NCBI GenBank assembly: GCA_038120765.1 | Contig: JAYOMI010000001.1 | Location: 62,001-126,000 of the forward strand | DNA: 64,000 bases | Reading direction: 5' to 3' | DNA from: CAXBCP01 sp038120765 | GTDB taxonomy: Bacteria; Pseudomonadota; Alphaproteobacteria; MPNO01; UBA830 | In this document: piece by piece, positions 16,125-24,929 of the stretch | How positions within the stretch are numbered: position 1 is the first letter of the stretch | Layout: every line of letters starts with the position of its first letter | Made by a program: the position numbers and the translations under genes | Notes under the pieces: generated by a model | The model's database searches: none | Seen by the model: only the letters and a program-made list of their open reading frames with translations | What the model was told of the DNA's origin: nothing

Positions 16125-16712
16125 TTATTTCGCCATTTTCTCGGCGGCGAAGTCCCAGTTGATGAGTTCCTTCAGAAACACGCCGACAAAGGCCGGGCGG
16201 GCGTTCTGGTAATCGAGATAGTAGGCATGCTCCCACACATCGCAGCAAAGCAGGGCACGTTCGCCGTGCGCCAGCGGCAGGTCGGCGTCGCTGGTGCTTT
16301 TGATCTCGAGACCGTCCTTGCGGGCAACAAGCCATGCCCATCCGCTGCCGAAATGGCCGGTGGCGACGGCGGTGAATTTTTCGTTGAAGCATTCGACACC
16401 GCCGAATGCATCGTCGATTGCGCTTGCAAGCGCTCCTGACGGCGACGTCGCTTCAGGAGACATGGAATTCCAGAAGAAATTGTGGTTCCAGATCTGGGCC
16501 GCATTGTTGAAAAGCCCGGCGTCCGACCGTTCCTTGGCGGCAAGAATGATGTCTTCGAGGCTTTTGCACTTCAGATCGCCGTCGCCGATGGCTGCATTGA
16601 GCTTGTCGACATAGCCCTGATGGTGTTTTCCATAGTGAAACGAGATCGTCTTTTGCGAGATATGGGGCGCGAGCGCGTCCGGGGCGTAGGGCAGCGAAGG
16701 CAGTTCGCACAT
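16125..16712 (-). CDS. sodB: Iron superoxide dismutase
   Basis: A 195-residue cytosolic Fe-type superoxide dismutase, converting superoxide to hydrogen peroxide and oxygen. The four metal ligands are His26 (SFHYGKHH), His77 (QIWNHNFFW), Asp158 and His162 (CCDVWEHAYY). The glutamine in NNAAQIWNH and the AGLFNN context favour the iron over the manganese type. Length is standard. AAGGAG is seven bases before the ATG. It is separated from the Mo-hydroxylase operon upstream by about 200 bases, in which I see no other gene, and is followed by a strong hairpin. Confidence 0.95.
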   Translation of the reverse strand: MCELPSLPYAPDALAPHISQKTISFHYGKHHQGYVDKLNAAIGDGDLKCKSLEDIILAAKERSDAGLFNNAAQIWNHNFFWNSMSPEATSPSGALASAIDDAFGGVECFNEKFTAVATGHFGSGWAWLVARKDGLEIKSTSDADLPLAHGERALLCCDVWEHAYYLDYQNARPAFVGVFLKELINWDFAAEKMAK

Positions 16713-16917
16713 ATAGAAAGTGCTCCTTGGTCAAAATTCAGGTGCCGCAACAGGCGGTCACCCTTCACATAGTCTTCCGACAGACTTACGATGCAGCCGA
16801 CCGCCGTACATAGCACCAGTAGATCTCGTTTTGGCGTCGCGCTCCCGCGACACAGGCCCGCACCCGCGGCCGCGCGGCCGGCAAGCCCCCCCAACGCCAC
16901 CACCCGGACTGAGGAAA

Positions 16918-17385
16918 CTATCCCCGCCGTTTCTCGATCACCGACAGTATCGCATTCACAATCCCCACATAGCCGGTGCAGCGACACAGGTTGCCTGCAA
17001 GTTCCAGCCTGACGCGGTCTTCGTCGGCATCCGGCAGGCGTGTGACGATGTCGCGGGCGGCAACCAGCATGCCCGGCGTGCAATACCCGCATTGCAGGGC
17101 GTGATTTTCATGAAACGCCTGACGCAGCATAGTCATCGGATCGTCGTCGTCGAAACCTTCGATCGTCGTGATCTCGGTGCCGTCGGCGACAACGGCGAAG
17201 GTGATACAGGAACGGACGGGTTCGCCATCCATCAGGACGGTACACGCGCCGCATACGCCATGCTCGCAGCCGAGATGCGTGCCCGTCAGGCGGCGGTGGT
17301 CGCGGACGAAATCGGCGAGCGACAGGCGCGGCTCCACATCCGCCGTTACTTCTTCACCGTTGATTTTCAGAGTCAGTTCGGTCAT
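16918..17385 (-). CDS. Mo-hydroxylase small subunit, two [2Fe-2S] clusters (CoxS-like)
   Basis: The 155-residue iron-sulfur subunit passes electrons from the molybdenum subunit to FAD. The plant-type cluster is bound by Cys40, Cys45, Cys48 and Cys60 (LGCEHGVCGAC and RSC); the second cluster by Cys99, Cys102, Cys134 and Cys136 (LQCGYCTPG and GNLCRCTGY). All eight cysteines are present. It is the last gene of a large-medium-small operon on the minus strand, overlapping the medium-subunit gene by four bases (ATGA), a sign of translational coupling. Confidence 0.93.
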   Translation of the reverse strand: MTELTLKINGEEVTADVEPRLSLADFVRDHRRLTGTHLGCEHGVCGACTVLMDGEPVRSCITFAVVADGTEITTIEGFDDDDPMTMLRQAFHENHALQCGYCTPGMLVAARDIVTRLPDADEDRVRLELAGNLCRCTGYVGIVNAILSVIEKRRG

Positions 17386-18197
17386 GCGAAGGCCCTCCCC
17401 ACGGCCCGGCTCAAGGCAACGGCATGTATCTGCAGGTCATAGTCGTCAAAGCCCGGGTCTTGCGCGGCGATCATGTCGCGCGCGTCGGCGACGGATATTG
17501 CCGTCGCCCCCTCGGCCAGTTTCTCTTCCATCGAGGTCACCCGGAACGGTGCCGCTTCGGTCGCCCCACATACAGCCCGCGGGGCCGATCCGATAATCAC
17601 GGCGCCGATGGCATCCGCAAATTCACCCGGCTTGCGGTTGACCTTGTAGTAACCGCATTTCGCACCTGCACCCAGGGCCGGCAGTTCAAAACCCGTAAGG
17701 ATTTCCTCGAAGCCGAGGCCGGTGGCGAACGGACCGATCTGAAAGCCGTCCAGCGGCGTCCGGCGTTCGCCGTCCTGTCCGGCGATGACAACGTCGCCGC
17801 CTAGCGCCAGCAATGCGGACGGCCAGTCCGCAGACGGGTCCGCATGGGCGACCGAGCCGCCGATGGTCCCGCGGTTCCGCACCGAGCGATAGGAAATCCC
17901 GGATGCGACAAACTGCATATAGGCCCCTGTGAGACCCGGGACCTCGCCATCCTCGATCCGCGCGTGGGTCACACGCGCGCCGATGCGGACGACATCGCCG
18001 GAGACCTCGATCGTGTCCAGGCCGCTGACCCGGCTGATATCGATCAGCAGGTCCGGCTGCGCAAGACGCAGGTTCATCATCGGCCCGAGCGACTGCCCGC
18101 CGCCCATAATCCGGGCTTCTCCATCGGCGCTGCCCAGCGCCGCCAGCGCCTCGTCCAGCGACGATGTCCGCTGATGATCGAATTTTGCGGATTTCAT
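17382..18197 (-). CDS. Mo-hydroxylase FAD-binding medium subunit (CoxM-like)
   Basis: A 271-residue FAD-binding subunit of the xanthine dehydrogenase/CO dehydrogenase family. Cofactor-binding segments are IMGGGQSLGPMMNLRLAQP and the second loop NRGTIGGSVAHADPSADWP, both intact; the C-terminal CO-dehydrogenase flavoprotein domain follows. It overlaps its neighbours on both sides by four bases, so the three genes are translated as a unit. It would accept electrons from the small subunit and pass them to a quinone or other acceptor. Confidence 0.92.
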   Translation of the reverse strand: MKSAKFDHQRTSSLDEALAALGSADGEARIMGGGQSLGPMMNLRLAQPDLLIDISRVSGLDTIEVSGDVVRIGARVTHARIEDGEVPGLTGAYMQFVASGISYRSVRNRGTIGGSVAHADPSADWPSALLALGGDVVIAGQDGERRTPLDGFQIGPFATGLGFEEILTGFELPALGAGAKCGYYKVNRKPGEFADAIGAVIIGSAPRAVCGATEAAPFRVTSMEEKLAEGATAISVADARDMIAAQDPGFDDYDLQIHAVALSRAVGRAFA

Positions 18198-20563
18198 GCC
18201 GCGTCTCCTTGTCGGTTCCTGTTTGCCGCCGCGATGGCCTCGAGAATACGGCGCGGCGTGAACGGCGTTTCTGTTACTTCGGCGCCAATTTCCTTCAGCG
18301 CATCGTTAATGGCATTGCCGATGGCTGCAGGCGTGGGAATCGTGCCACCCTCGCCCATTCCCTTGATCCCGTATTCGGTGAACGGAGACGGGCTTTCCAT
18401 GTGGTCGATGCGGTAATGCGGTGCATCGGTTGCGCCCGGCATCATGTAATCGGCAAAGGTGGATGCGCCGGGGCTGCCGAATGAATCGTAGGTGCTTTCT
18501 TCCAGCAGCGCGGTACCGATCCCCTGGGTCGCCCCGCCATAGGTCTGCCCCTCGACGATCATCGGGTTCACGATGGTGCCGCAGTCTTCCACGATCGCAT
18601 AGTCGAGTATTTTCACCTTCCCGGTGTCGATATCGACGGCGACCTTGCAGGCATGGCTGGCATAGGTGAACGCACCGGAATCGGGTTCCGGGCGATACCC
18701 CATCGTCACCTCTACCCCGCCCTGATCGACATCGTCGGGCAGTTCGTCGGGGTTGAGATACCAGACGCGGCCGATCTCGGCGAAGGACACTTCGCCCTTG
18801 CCGCTGACGATCTTGCCGCCACGCACTGAGACCTCGGCCCGTTCGCACTGCAGGAGATGCGCCGCAATGATTTCCATGCGTTCGGCGAGAACGCGGCAGG
18901 CCCGCGCCGTGGCGCCGCCGGCCATGACCATGCTGCGCGACGCATATGTTCCGGTCGAATAGGGCGTAAGCCCCGTATCGCCATGCGTGACCATCACCTT
19001 TTCCGGATCGATGCCGAGGACCTCATAGGCCATCTGCGCCATGGACGTTTCCATGCCCTGGCCATGGCTCTGGACGCCGATCCGCAGTTCGAGCCCGCCA
19101 TCCGGCGTCAACCGCACCGTCGCCTGTTCGTAGCCCGGCACCATGGCGACGCCCCAGCTCGAGAAGACAGATGTGCCATGCGCCGTCTGTTCGACGTAGG
19201 AGCCCATGCCGACCCCGATCAGACGGCTGTCATCCTTTGCGGCGGCCTGTTCGGCCCTAATCTTGTCGAGCCCGATCATATCGACGACCATTACGACGCT
19301 TTTCGGATAATTGCCGCTGTCGAAATGCTTCTTGGCGATCGACATGAAGGGAAGCTGTTCCTGCTTCACCATGTTCATGGCGCGGATCAGATGGGATTCC
19401 ATGCCGATTTCGCGGGCGAGCGCGTCGATGGTCATTTCCATCGCATAGCAAACGCCCGGCCGGGCAACGCCGCGATAGGGCATCAGCGGCGGCTTGTTCG
19501 TCGTCATGGTCTGGGTGCGGCACCGGTATACTTCCAGATCGTACGGCCCCGGCAGGTTGCCATGGGCCATCGCCCCTTCAAGTCCGTTGGTGAAGGGATA
19601 GACCGAATATGCGCCGGCATCGATGGTCACGTCGCAGTCGAGACCGAGAATGCGGCCTTCGGGCGTCGCGTGGATCGTCACGAAATAATGATGCTCGCGG
19701 CAGTTCGCCCCGGTCACCAGATGTTCTCGGCGGTCCTCGATCCAGCGAACGGGGGCTTCGAGATGACGTGTCAGCCAGCCCGCGATGACCTCTTCGGGCT
19801 GAAGCAGGGCCTTGCAGCCGAACCCGCCGCCGACATCCGGCGCGATAACCCGCACCTGGCGCTGATCCAGGCCGAGAAACTCCGCCAGGCCGGTACGGAT
19901 AAGATGCGGCACCTGCGTCGAGGTCCACATCATCAGCTGATCGGTCCGGTCGTCCCATTCGGCGAAAACCGCCCGACCTTCCATCGGGTTCATCGCATGG
20001 CGCGCCATCCGGTATTCCCGTTTGACAATCACCGTCGCCCGGTCGGCGATCTTGCTGAAGTCGTCGTCGGCGAAGGTCTCCATGACCAGGTTGTCGTCCC
20101 AGTCCTCATGGATGCGCGGCGCGTCGGGGGCCTTGGCCTCGAGCATATCGACGACCGCGGGCAATTCCTCGTACTCAACCACGGTCGCCTGCGCCAGATC
20201 CTCAGCTTCGGCCCGTGTATCGGCAACACAGACGGCTACCGGCTCGCCCACGAACCGGACCTTGCCGATTGCCAGCGCCGGGTAATCGGCCCCCTTGTAG
20301 CCGGGCAGTTTCGACGGGGCGCGCATCGGCTTCATGCCGGGCATATCAGCCGCCGTGAACACAGACCCTTCGAAGCCGGCAGGCTTGGTGACCGAAACGA
20401 TCCGACCATGCGCGACGTCGCTGCGGACAAAGGCCATTTCTTTCTGGCCCGGACGCCGGAAATCTCCGGTGAATTTTGCCTTGCCGGCAAGGTGGCGCCA
20501 ATCCTCCTTGCGGAGTACGCGTGCGCCGATTCCTTTTCCGTCTGTCGTTCCGCCATCCGCCAT
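18194..20563 (-). CDS. Mo-hydroxylase large molybdopterin subunit (CoxL/XdhB-like)
   Basis: A 789-residue catalytic subunit. The molybdenum-cofactor contacts are present: PDVGGGFGCKALLQPEE, the substrate-pocket loop PYRGVARPGVCYAME, and the essential glutamate in IKGMGEGGTI near the C-terminus. True form I CO dehydrogenase has a cysteine in an AYxCSFR loop; here the loop is PYRGVARP, so CO oxidation is unlikely and hydroxylation of an aromatic, aldehyde or N-heterocyclic substrate is a better guess. It is the first subunit gene, four bases after the queuosine-precursor transporter gene, and overlaps the next gene by ATGA. Confidence 0.88.
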   Translation of the reverse strand: MADGGTTDGKGIGARVLRKEDWRHLAGKAKFTGDFRRPGQKEMAFVRSDVAHGRIVSVTKPAGFEGSVFTAADMPGMKPMRAPSKLPGYKGADYPALAIGKVRFVGEPVAVCVADTRAEAEDLAQATVVEYEELPAVVDMLEAKAPDAPRIHEDWDDNLVMETFADDDFSKIADRATVIVKREYRMARHAMNPMEGRAVFAEWDDRTDQLMMWTSTQVPHLIRTGLAEFLGLDQRQVRVIAPDVGGGFGCKALLQPEEVIAGWLTRHLEAPVRWIEDRREHLVTGANCREHHYFVTIHATPEGRILGLDCDVTIDAGAYSVYPFTNGLEGAMAHGNLPGPYDLEVYRCRTQTMTTNKPPLMPYRGVARPGVCYAMEMTIDALAREIGMESHLIRAMNMVKQEQLPFMSIAKKHFDSGNYPKSVVMVVDMIGLDKIRAEQAAAKDDSRLIGVGMGSYVEQTAHGTSVFSSWGVAMVPGYEQATVRLTPDGGLELRIGVQSHGQGMETSMAQMAYEVLGIDPEKVMVTHGDTGLTPYSTGTYASRSMVMAGGATARACRVLAERMEIIAAHLLQCERAEVSVRGGKIVSGKGEVSFAEIGRVWYLNPDELPDDVDQGGVEVTMGYRPEPDSGAFTYASHACKVAVDIDTGKVKILDYAIVEDCGTIVNPMIVEGQTYGGATQGIGTALLEESTYDSFGSPGASTFADYMMPGATDAPHYRIDHMESPSPFTEYGIKGMGEGGTIPTPAAIGNAINDALKEIGAEVTETPFTPRRILEAIAAANRNRQGDAA

Positions 20564-20567
20564 GATT

Positions 20568-21140
20568 TCAGACCCTCTGTGGTCGCGTTAGCGGCATCAA
20601 CACCCTGAACGGGATCAACATAGACAGGGCGAGCGCCAGCTTTACGACATAGTCGCCGAGGCCGAGCGTCACCCACAATGGCACCGACACTTCCATGCCC
20701 AGAGCGCCCATTACGACCATCGGCATTCCCGTTCCGATAAAGCCGATTGAGAAAAACAGCGCCGTGTCCACCGCGGATGCGACGGAAGAAGACACAAGCG
20801 GCGCGGTCCACCAGGAACCCCGGTGCTGAAGGCGCTCGAACAGCCTCACGTCGAGCAGCTGCGCTACAAGGAATGCCGTGCCGGAAGCCAGCGCGATCTG
20901 TGGCGTAGCAAGCGCGATAGACAGCAAAACCGCGAAAGCAAAACCGACATACACCACCTGGCGGGCCCGGGCAGCGCCGAAAGTCCTGTTGGTCAGATCG
21001 GTAACCAGAAAGGCCACCGGATAGGTAAACGCGCCCCACGTCAGCAAGTCATTGACCGGAAACTGTACAAGGTAGTTAGACGCCGCGACGATAACGGTCA
21101 TCGCCGCCACACCGAACATCATGCCTCTGGGAAAAGTCAT
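20568..21140 (-). CDS. yhhQ: Queuosine-precursor transporter, YhhQ/VUT family
   Basis: A 190-residue integral membrane protein with about six helices and the family features VAASNYLVQFPV and LVTDLTNRTFGAARAR. E. coli YhhQ imports preQ0 and preQ1, the queuosine precursors. It fits the genome, since queA, tgt and queG lie 3-6 kb away on the same strand. It is two bases from the arsC-like gene upstream and four bases from the Mo-hydroxylase large subunit downstream, so transcription is probably shared with genes of no obvious relation. Confidence 0.82.
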   Translation of the reverse strand: MTFPRGMMFGVAAMTVIVAASNYLVQFPVNDLLTWGAFTYPVAFLVTDLTNRTFGAARARQVVYVGFAFAVLLSIALATPQIALASGTAFLVAQLLDVRLFERLQHRGSWWTAPLVSSSVASAVDTALFFSIGFIGTGMPMVVMGALGMEVSVPLWVTLGLGDYVVKLALALSMLIPFRVLMPLTRPQRV

Positions 21141-21142
21141 GG

Positions 21143-21490
21143 CTATAGAATCTCCAGTACGTTCTCGGGTGGGCGGCCGATCGCATATCTGCCGTCTTTC
21201 ACGACGACAGGCCGTTCCATCAGAATGGGGTTTTCCAGTATGGCATCGACAAGGGCATCGCGGCTCATGGACTCGTCGCTCAGATTGAGCTCGGCGTAGG
21301 GTTTTTCCTTCTTGCGCATCAGATCGCGCGGCGCCATCGCAAGACCATCCAGAATCCTCAACAATGCCTCCTTCTTCGGCGGGGCGTTGAGATACTCGAC
21401 AATCTCGGGCTGGATGCCCTTCTCGTTGAGCAGCGCCAGCGTGGCCCGGGACTTGGAACAGCGCGGATTATGATAGATGGTAACGCTCAC
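21143..21490 (-). CDS. arsC: Arsenate reductase family protein, glutaredoxin-dependent type
   Basis: A 115-residue ArsC/Spx-family thioredoxin-fold protein. The catalytic Cys11 is in NPRCSKSR and the substrate site includes IGRPPENVL at the C-terminus, as in arsenate reductases that use glutathione and glutaredoxin to make arsenite. No arsenite pump or ArsR regulator is next to it, so it could equally be an YffB-like relative. The start is a GTG at 21488-21490, chosen because CAGGAGAA lies six bases upstream; a longer ATG start at 21553 gives a leader that does not match the family. Confidence 0.78.
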   Translation of the reverse strand: MSVTIYHNPRCSKSRATLALLNEKGIQPEIVEYLNAPPKKEALLRILDGLAMAPRDLMRKKEKPYAELNLSDESMSRDALVDAILENPILMERPVVVKDGRYAIGRPPENVLEIL

Positions 21491-21570
21491 GCCGGGTTCT
21501 CCTGCGGTTATTCTGACTTTCTGAATGCCGGTTCGCCCGACATTGGTCAAGACCAAAGAAAGGATAGCAG

Positions 21571-22059
21571 ATGCGCTTTGATTTTATGGACCTGCTCGAT
21601 CGTTTCACGCAGGCGGTAGAAGCGGGCGACGGTCAGGCCCTGGCGAGTCTGTTCGCCCCGGACGGCGTCTATGACGATACATTCTACGGGGCGTTTGCCG
21701 GGCGCGATGCCATCGCAGAGATGCTGGAAAAACGCTTCTGGGGCGATGCGAACGCATTCCTATGGGACATGTACGAGCCGGTCTTCGATACAGCGCGCAA
21801 TCTGGGCTATGCACGCTGGGTATTCAGCTATTCGTCGACGATGGAAGACAGCCGGGGACGGCGCGTCGCCTTTGACGGGATGAGCCGGTTTTCGACGGAA
21901 AACGGGCTCATTGTGAGCTACCGCGAAGTCTTTTCAGCCGGATTGGCGCTGGTGCAGCTCGATATGGCGCCCGAGCGGATCGATACGATCCTGCGCCGGT
22001 TGGTCGACAAACACAAAAAAGACCCCGAATGGGGTCGCCACCTGGAAGCCAGCGATTGA
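21571..22059 (+). CDS. SnoaL/NTF2-like protein
   Basis: A 162-residue protein with the cone-shaped NTF2-like fold, seen in polyketide cyclases, ketosteroid isomerases and many unassigned enzymes. Recognisable parts are LLDRFTQAVEAGDGQALASLFAPDGVYDD at the N-terminus (quoted in part), AGRDAIAEMLEKRFW, and the strand around FSYSSTMEDSRGRRVAFDG. AAAGGA lies six bases before the ATG. It diverges from the arsC-like gene. Substrate and role cannot be inferred. Confidence 0.75.
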   Translation: MRFDFMDLLDRFTQAVEAGDGQALASLFAPDGVYDDTFYGAFAGRDAIAEMLEKRFWGDANAFLWDMYEPVFDTARNLGYARWVFSYSSTMEDSRGRRVAFDGMSRFSTENGLIVSYREVFSAGLALVQLDMAPERIDTILRRLVDKHKKDPEWGRHLEASD

Positions 22060-22092
22060 ATGCGCGGGACCGGAGCAGAAAATCAGCTGTCG

Positions 22093-22299
22093 TCAGGCAA
22101 CAATGCTCCGATCAGACGTTCCCTGCAATTTACGTATCTGGGTGTTGGCAATCGCCAGAGCGACGCTGACGCTGTCGTCTTTGGCCGGCATGGACCGCAA
22201 ATGCTCGCGATACTTCAGCCAATCGTCCAGGGATGCCGATGTCGGATCCGGTTCTCCCGATATAACCATGGCCTGATAGCGCCTCCCGGTTCCGTTCAA
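22093..22299 (-). CDS. Small hypothetical protein
   Basis: A 68-residue soluble protein (or 58 residues if translation begins at the second Met, 22269). Its body, ISGEPDPTSASLDDW followed by KYREHLRS and VALAIANTQIRKLQ, has the composition of a real short helical protein and not of an antisense shadow. It lies between the SnoaL-like gene and dusA, about 170 bases downstream of dusA's stop in the direction of transcription. No motif recognised. Confidence 0.45.
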   Translation of the reverse strand: MNGTGRRYQAMVISGEPDPTSASLDDWLKYREHLRSMPAKDDSVSVALAIANTQIRKLQGTSDRSIVA

Positions 22300-22474
22300 G
22301 CGGATCGGTATTTTTCGACCCGCTAATCTGTGTGTCCAGGCTGCTCACAAGCGAAATCTCCGGTTGCAAGACGGGTATGCAATTCCCATGCCATAAACGA
22401 CAATCTATTGGTTTCAGGGCCTTAACCCTCAGGGCAATCGGACACTTTCACAAAATCGTAAAAAAATCCGACGG

Positions 22475-23491
22475 TCAGGCGATATCCTCGATATGGCGAA
22501 CCGCCTCCCGCAGCACCTCGCTGCCGGCACCGCGACGGGGACCGTTTTCGCTGATATGCCGCCGCCATGCCCGCGCGCCACGCTGCCCCTGAAACAGCCC
22601 CAGCGTATGACGCGCCATGGCATATAAAGGCACATCCTGTGTCAGCTCGCGGTCTACATACCGAAGGTAGGCATCCAGGGCCGCCTGGCGGCTGGCGGCA
22701 GGCGCGCCGCCAAGCACCGTCTCCTCGATCCGGGCAAGCAGCCAGGGGTTTTCGTAAGCCGCCCGGCCGATCATTACGCCGTCTACATGATCCAGATGTT
22801 CCGCGACCTCATCCACCCGGGTTACTCCGCCGTTTATGACCACCGTGAGGTCCGGGTATTCCTGCTTCAGCCGATAGACGGTTTCATAGGAGAGCGGCGG
22901 AATTTCCCGGTTTTCCTTGGGGCTAAGCCCCTGCAGCCAGGCCTTGCGCGCATGGATGATGAATACGCTGCAGCCCGTTGCGGCAACGGTTTCCACAAAT
23001 CCGCGGAAGTCTTCCCATGAATCCCGGTCGTCGACACCGATCCGGGTCTTGACCGTCACCGGAATATCCACCGCGGCCGACATCCGCCCGATACAGGATG
23101 CGACCAGATCAGGGTGGTTCATCAGGCAGGCGCCGAACCGGGCGTTCTGCACCCGGTCGCTCGGACAGCCGACGTTCAGGTTGACCTCGTCATATCCCCG
23201 CAGGGCGGCGATTTCGGTACATTTCGCGAGATCGTCCGGATCTGCCCCGCCGAGCTGCAACGCGACGGGATGTTCCGCCGGATCGAATTTCAGAAACCGC
23301 TCGGTATCGCCGTGCAGAATGGCCCCGGTGGTCACCATCTCGGTGTAGAGCAGGGCCGACGGCGAAATCTGGCGCAGGAAATAACGGTCGTGACGGTCCG
23401 TTCTGTCCATCATCGGCGCGATGGAAAAGCGCCGGTCGAGGGGCGCACCGCGAAGATCGAGTACCGGCTGATTTTCGGCCAGGGTTGTCAT
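22475..23491 (-). CDS. dusA: tRNA-dihydrouridine synthase A
   Basis: A 338-residue FMN enzyme that reduces uridines 20 and 20a in the tRNA D-loop. The FMN-binding start is FSIAPMMDRTDRHDRYFLR, typical of the DusA branch (APMMDWTDRH-like); the catalytic Cys109 is in LNVGCPSDRVQ; phosphate-binding residues are in VINGGV and MIGRAAYENPWL. Length fits DusA. It has its own upstream region, which also holds a 34-residue membrane peptide gene. Confidence 0.93.
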   Translation of the reverse strand: MTTLAENQPVLDLRGAPLDRRFSIAPMMDRTDRHDRYFLRQISPSALLYTEMVTTGAILHGDTERFLKFDPAEHPVALQLGGADPDDLAKCTEIAALRGYDEVNLNVGCPSDRVQNARFGACLMNHPDLVASCIGRMSAAVDIPVTVKTRIGVDDRDSWEDFRGFVETVAATGCSVFIIHARKAWLQGLSPKENREIPPLSYETVYRLKQEYPDLTVVINGGVTRVDEVAEHLDHVDGVMIGRAAYENPWLLARIEETVLGGAPAASRQAALDAYLRYVDRELTQDVPLYAMARHTLGLFQGQRGARAWRRHISENGPRRGAGSEVLREAVRHIEDIA

Positions 23492-23601
23492 TCTGTCGTC
23501 CCAAGGCTTTGATTGGGCGGTTCAAACATCACAGTCGCCCGCAAACAAACAATTATCGCGCCAAACAGGCATATCCGTCGGAAAGCCCGGGGATTCGACG
23601 C

Positions 23602-23706
23602 CTAAGAGAAAATCGCCCCGGCATAGACGGCGAGGATCAGCAATCCAACGACGGCAAAGGCAATCTGCTTCACAATCGCCCGCCGTCTGCCCCGATCCTG
23701 CATCAT
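23602..23706 (-). CDS. 34-residue single-helix membrane peptide
   Basis: A tiny gene between dusA and queG. Start ATG is at 23704-23706 (a second ATG follows immediately) and the TAG stop at 23602-23604. The peptide has a basic N-terminus (MMQDRGRRRAIVKQ) and one hydrophobic helix (IAFAVVGLLILAVYAGAIF). AAAGG precedes the start by four bases, which supports translation. Similar one-helix peptides are common and mostly uncharacterised. Confidence 0.5.
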   Translation of the reverse strand: MMQDRGRRRAIVKQIAFAVVGLLILAVYAGAIFS

Positions 23707-23785
23707 ACTACCTTTAAACGTTACTAATCTGGCCACGAGATGCCGCTCAATACCTCAGTGAGCCCATAAATCCAAGGCCGCAATA

Positions 23786-24928
23786 TTATCCGGCGGCCCA
23801 TTCTTCCCTGACATCGGGATCGGCTTCGGCGCCGGCGTGTTCCGTTCTGAGGTCTGCAAACGCCGTCGCCGGCAGAAGACGTGCCAGCGCCCAGACGGCC
23901 ATCGCCCGCACCAGCGGCGACGGGTCTGCGAGCAACGCCCCCGCTGAATCTGCGAGAGCGCCATCGCCGCTATTGCTAATGGCGATCAGCACATTGCGCA
24001 CGAAACGGTCCCGGCCGAGACGCTTGACGGGCGAGCCCGAGAACACCTGCCGGAAACCTGCATCGTCCAGTGCCGCGAAATCCCGCAACCGGGGCCGCCT
24101 CAGATGAATATGAGGGCGTAGCGCGTCATGCGGGGTCGTTTTCGCAAACTTGTTCCAGGGACACACCGCGAGACAATCGTCGCAGCCATAGATCCGGTTG
24201 CCCATCGGGATCCGGAATTCCCGCGGGATGTGCCCATCGTGTTCGATGGTCAGATAGGAAATGCACCGCCGCGCATCCAGCTTGTAGGGTTCGGGGAAAG
24301 CCGCCGTCGGACAGGCATCGATGCAGCGGTGACAGCCGCCGCAATGATCCCGCCCCGGCAGATCCGGTTCGAGATCGAGCGTGGTAAAAACTTCGCCGAG
24401 AAACAGCCAGGAGCCAAAATCGCGCGAAACCAGATTGGTATGCTTGCCCTGCCAGCCGAGCCCCCCCTGCTGTGCAATCGGCTTTTCCATGACGGGCGCC
24501 GTGTCGACAAACAGCTTCACCTCGCACGACCAGTCGGCGGCAATCCGGCTGGCGAGCTGGCGGAGTTGTTTCTTCAACACATCATGATAGTCGCGGCCCC
24601 GCGCATAGGCCGATACCACGGCCCGGTCGGGATATTCCCGCAACATAAGCGGGTCCTCGTCGGGGCCATAATTCATCCCGACGGCGATGATGCTTTTTAC
24701 CTCCGGCCACAAACCGCGGGGAGATTCGCGGCGCACCTGCGTCGTCTCCATCCAGCCCATGTCGCCGTGGTAGCCGCTGGCAATGAATTCGCCCAGACGC
24801 CCCGCGGCGTCGCCGACATCCGGGCCCGCGAACCCCACGGCATCGAACCCGAGTGCAAGAGCCTGGTCCCGGATGTGCCCCCGGGCATTCTCCGACGTGC
24901 CTGCAGAGGATTGACCGGGATGCCTCAT
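23786..24928 (-). CDS. queG: Epoxyqueuosine reductase
   Basis: A 380-residue cobalamin and iron-sulfur enzyme that reduces epoxyqueuosine to queuosine in tRNA, the last step of the pathway. The catalytic Asp142 is in VDTAPVMEKP. Two 4Fe-4S clusters are bound by CGGCHRCIDACPTAAF (Cys196, 199, 202, 206) and YGCDDCLAVCPWNK (Cys249, 252, 256) with Cys222 nearby. A C-terminal HEAT-like tail follows, as in QueG. It lies directly after tgt, with one base between, on the same strand. Confidence 0.94.
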   Translation of the reverse strand: MRHPGQSSAGTSENARGHIRDQALALGFDAVGFAGPDVGDAAGRLGEFIASGYHGDMGWMETTQVRRESPRGLWPEVKSIIAVGMNYGPDEDPLMLREYPDRAVVSAYARGRDYHDVLKKQLRQLASRIAADWSCEVKLFVDTAPVMEKPIAQQGGLGWQGKHTNLVSRDFGSWLFLGEVFTTLDLEPDLPGRDHCGGCHRCIDACPTAAFPEPYKLDARRCISYLTIEHDGHIPREFRIPMGNRIYGCDDCLAVCPWNKFAKTTPHDALRPHIHLRRPRLRDFAALDDAGFRQVFSGSPVKRLGRDRFVRNVLIAISNSGDGALADSAGALLADPSPLVRAMAVWALARLLPATAFADLRTEHAGAEADPDVREEWAAG

Positions 24929-24929
24929 A

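Noticed and set aside
18194..20563. Carbon monoxide dehydrogenase (form I)
   Set aside because: The active-site loop lacks the cysteine motif of form I CoxL.
18857..20608. 583-codon plus-strand frame
   Set aside because: Antisense to the Mo-hydroxylase large subunit, with no family motif.
22021..22036. Hairpin GACCCCGAATGGGGTC as a terminator
   Set aside because: It lies inside the SnoaL-like coding region and is not followed by a U tract.
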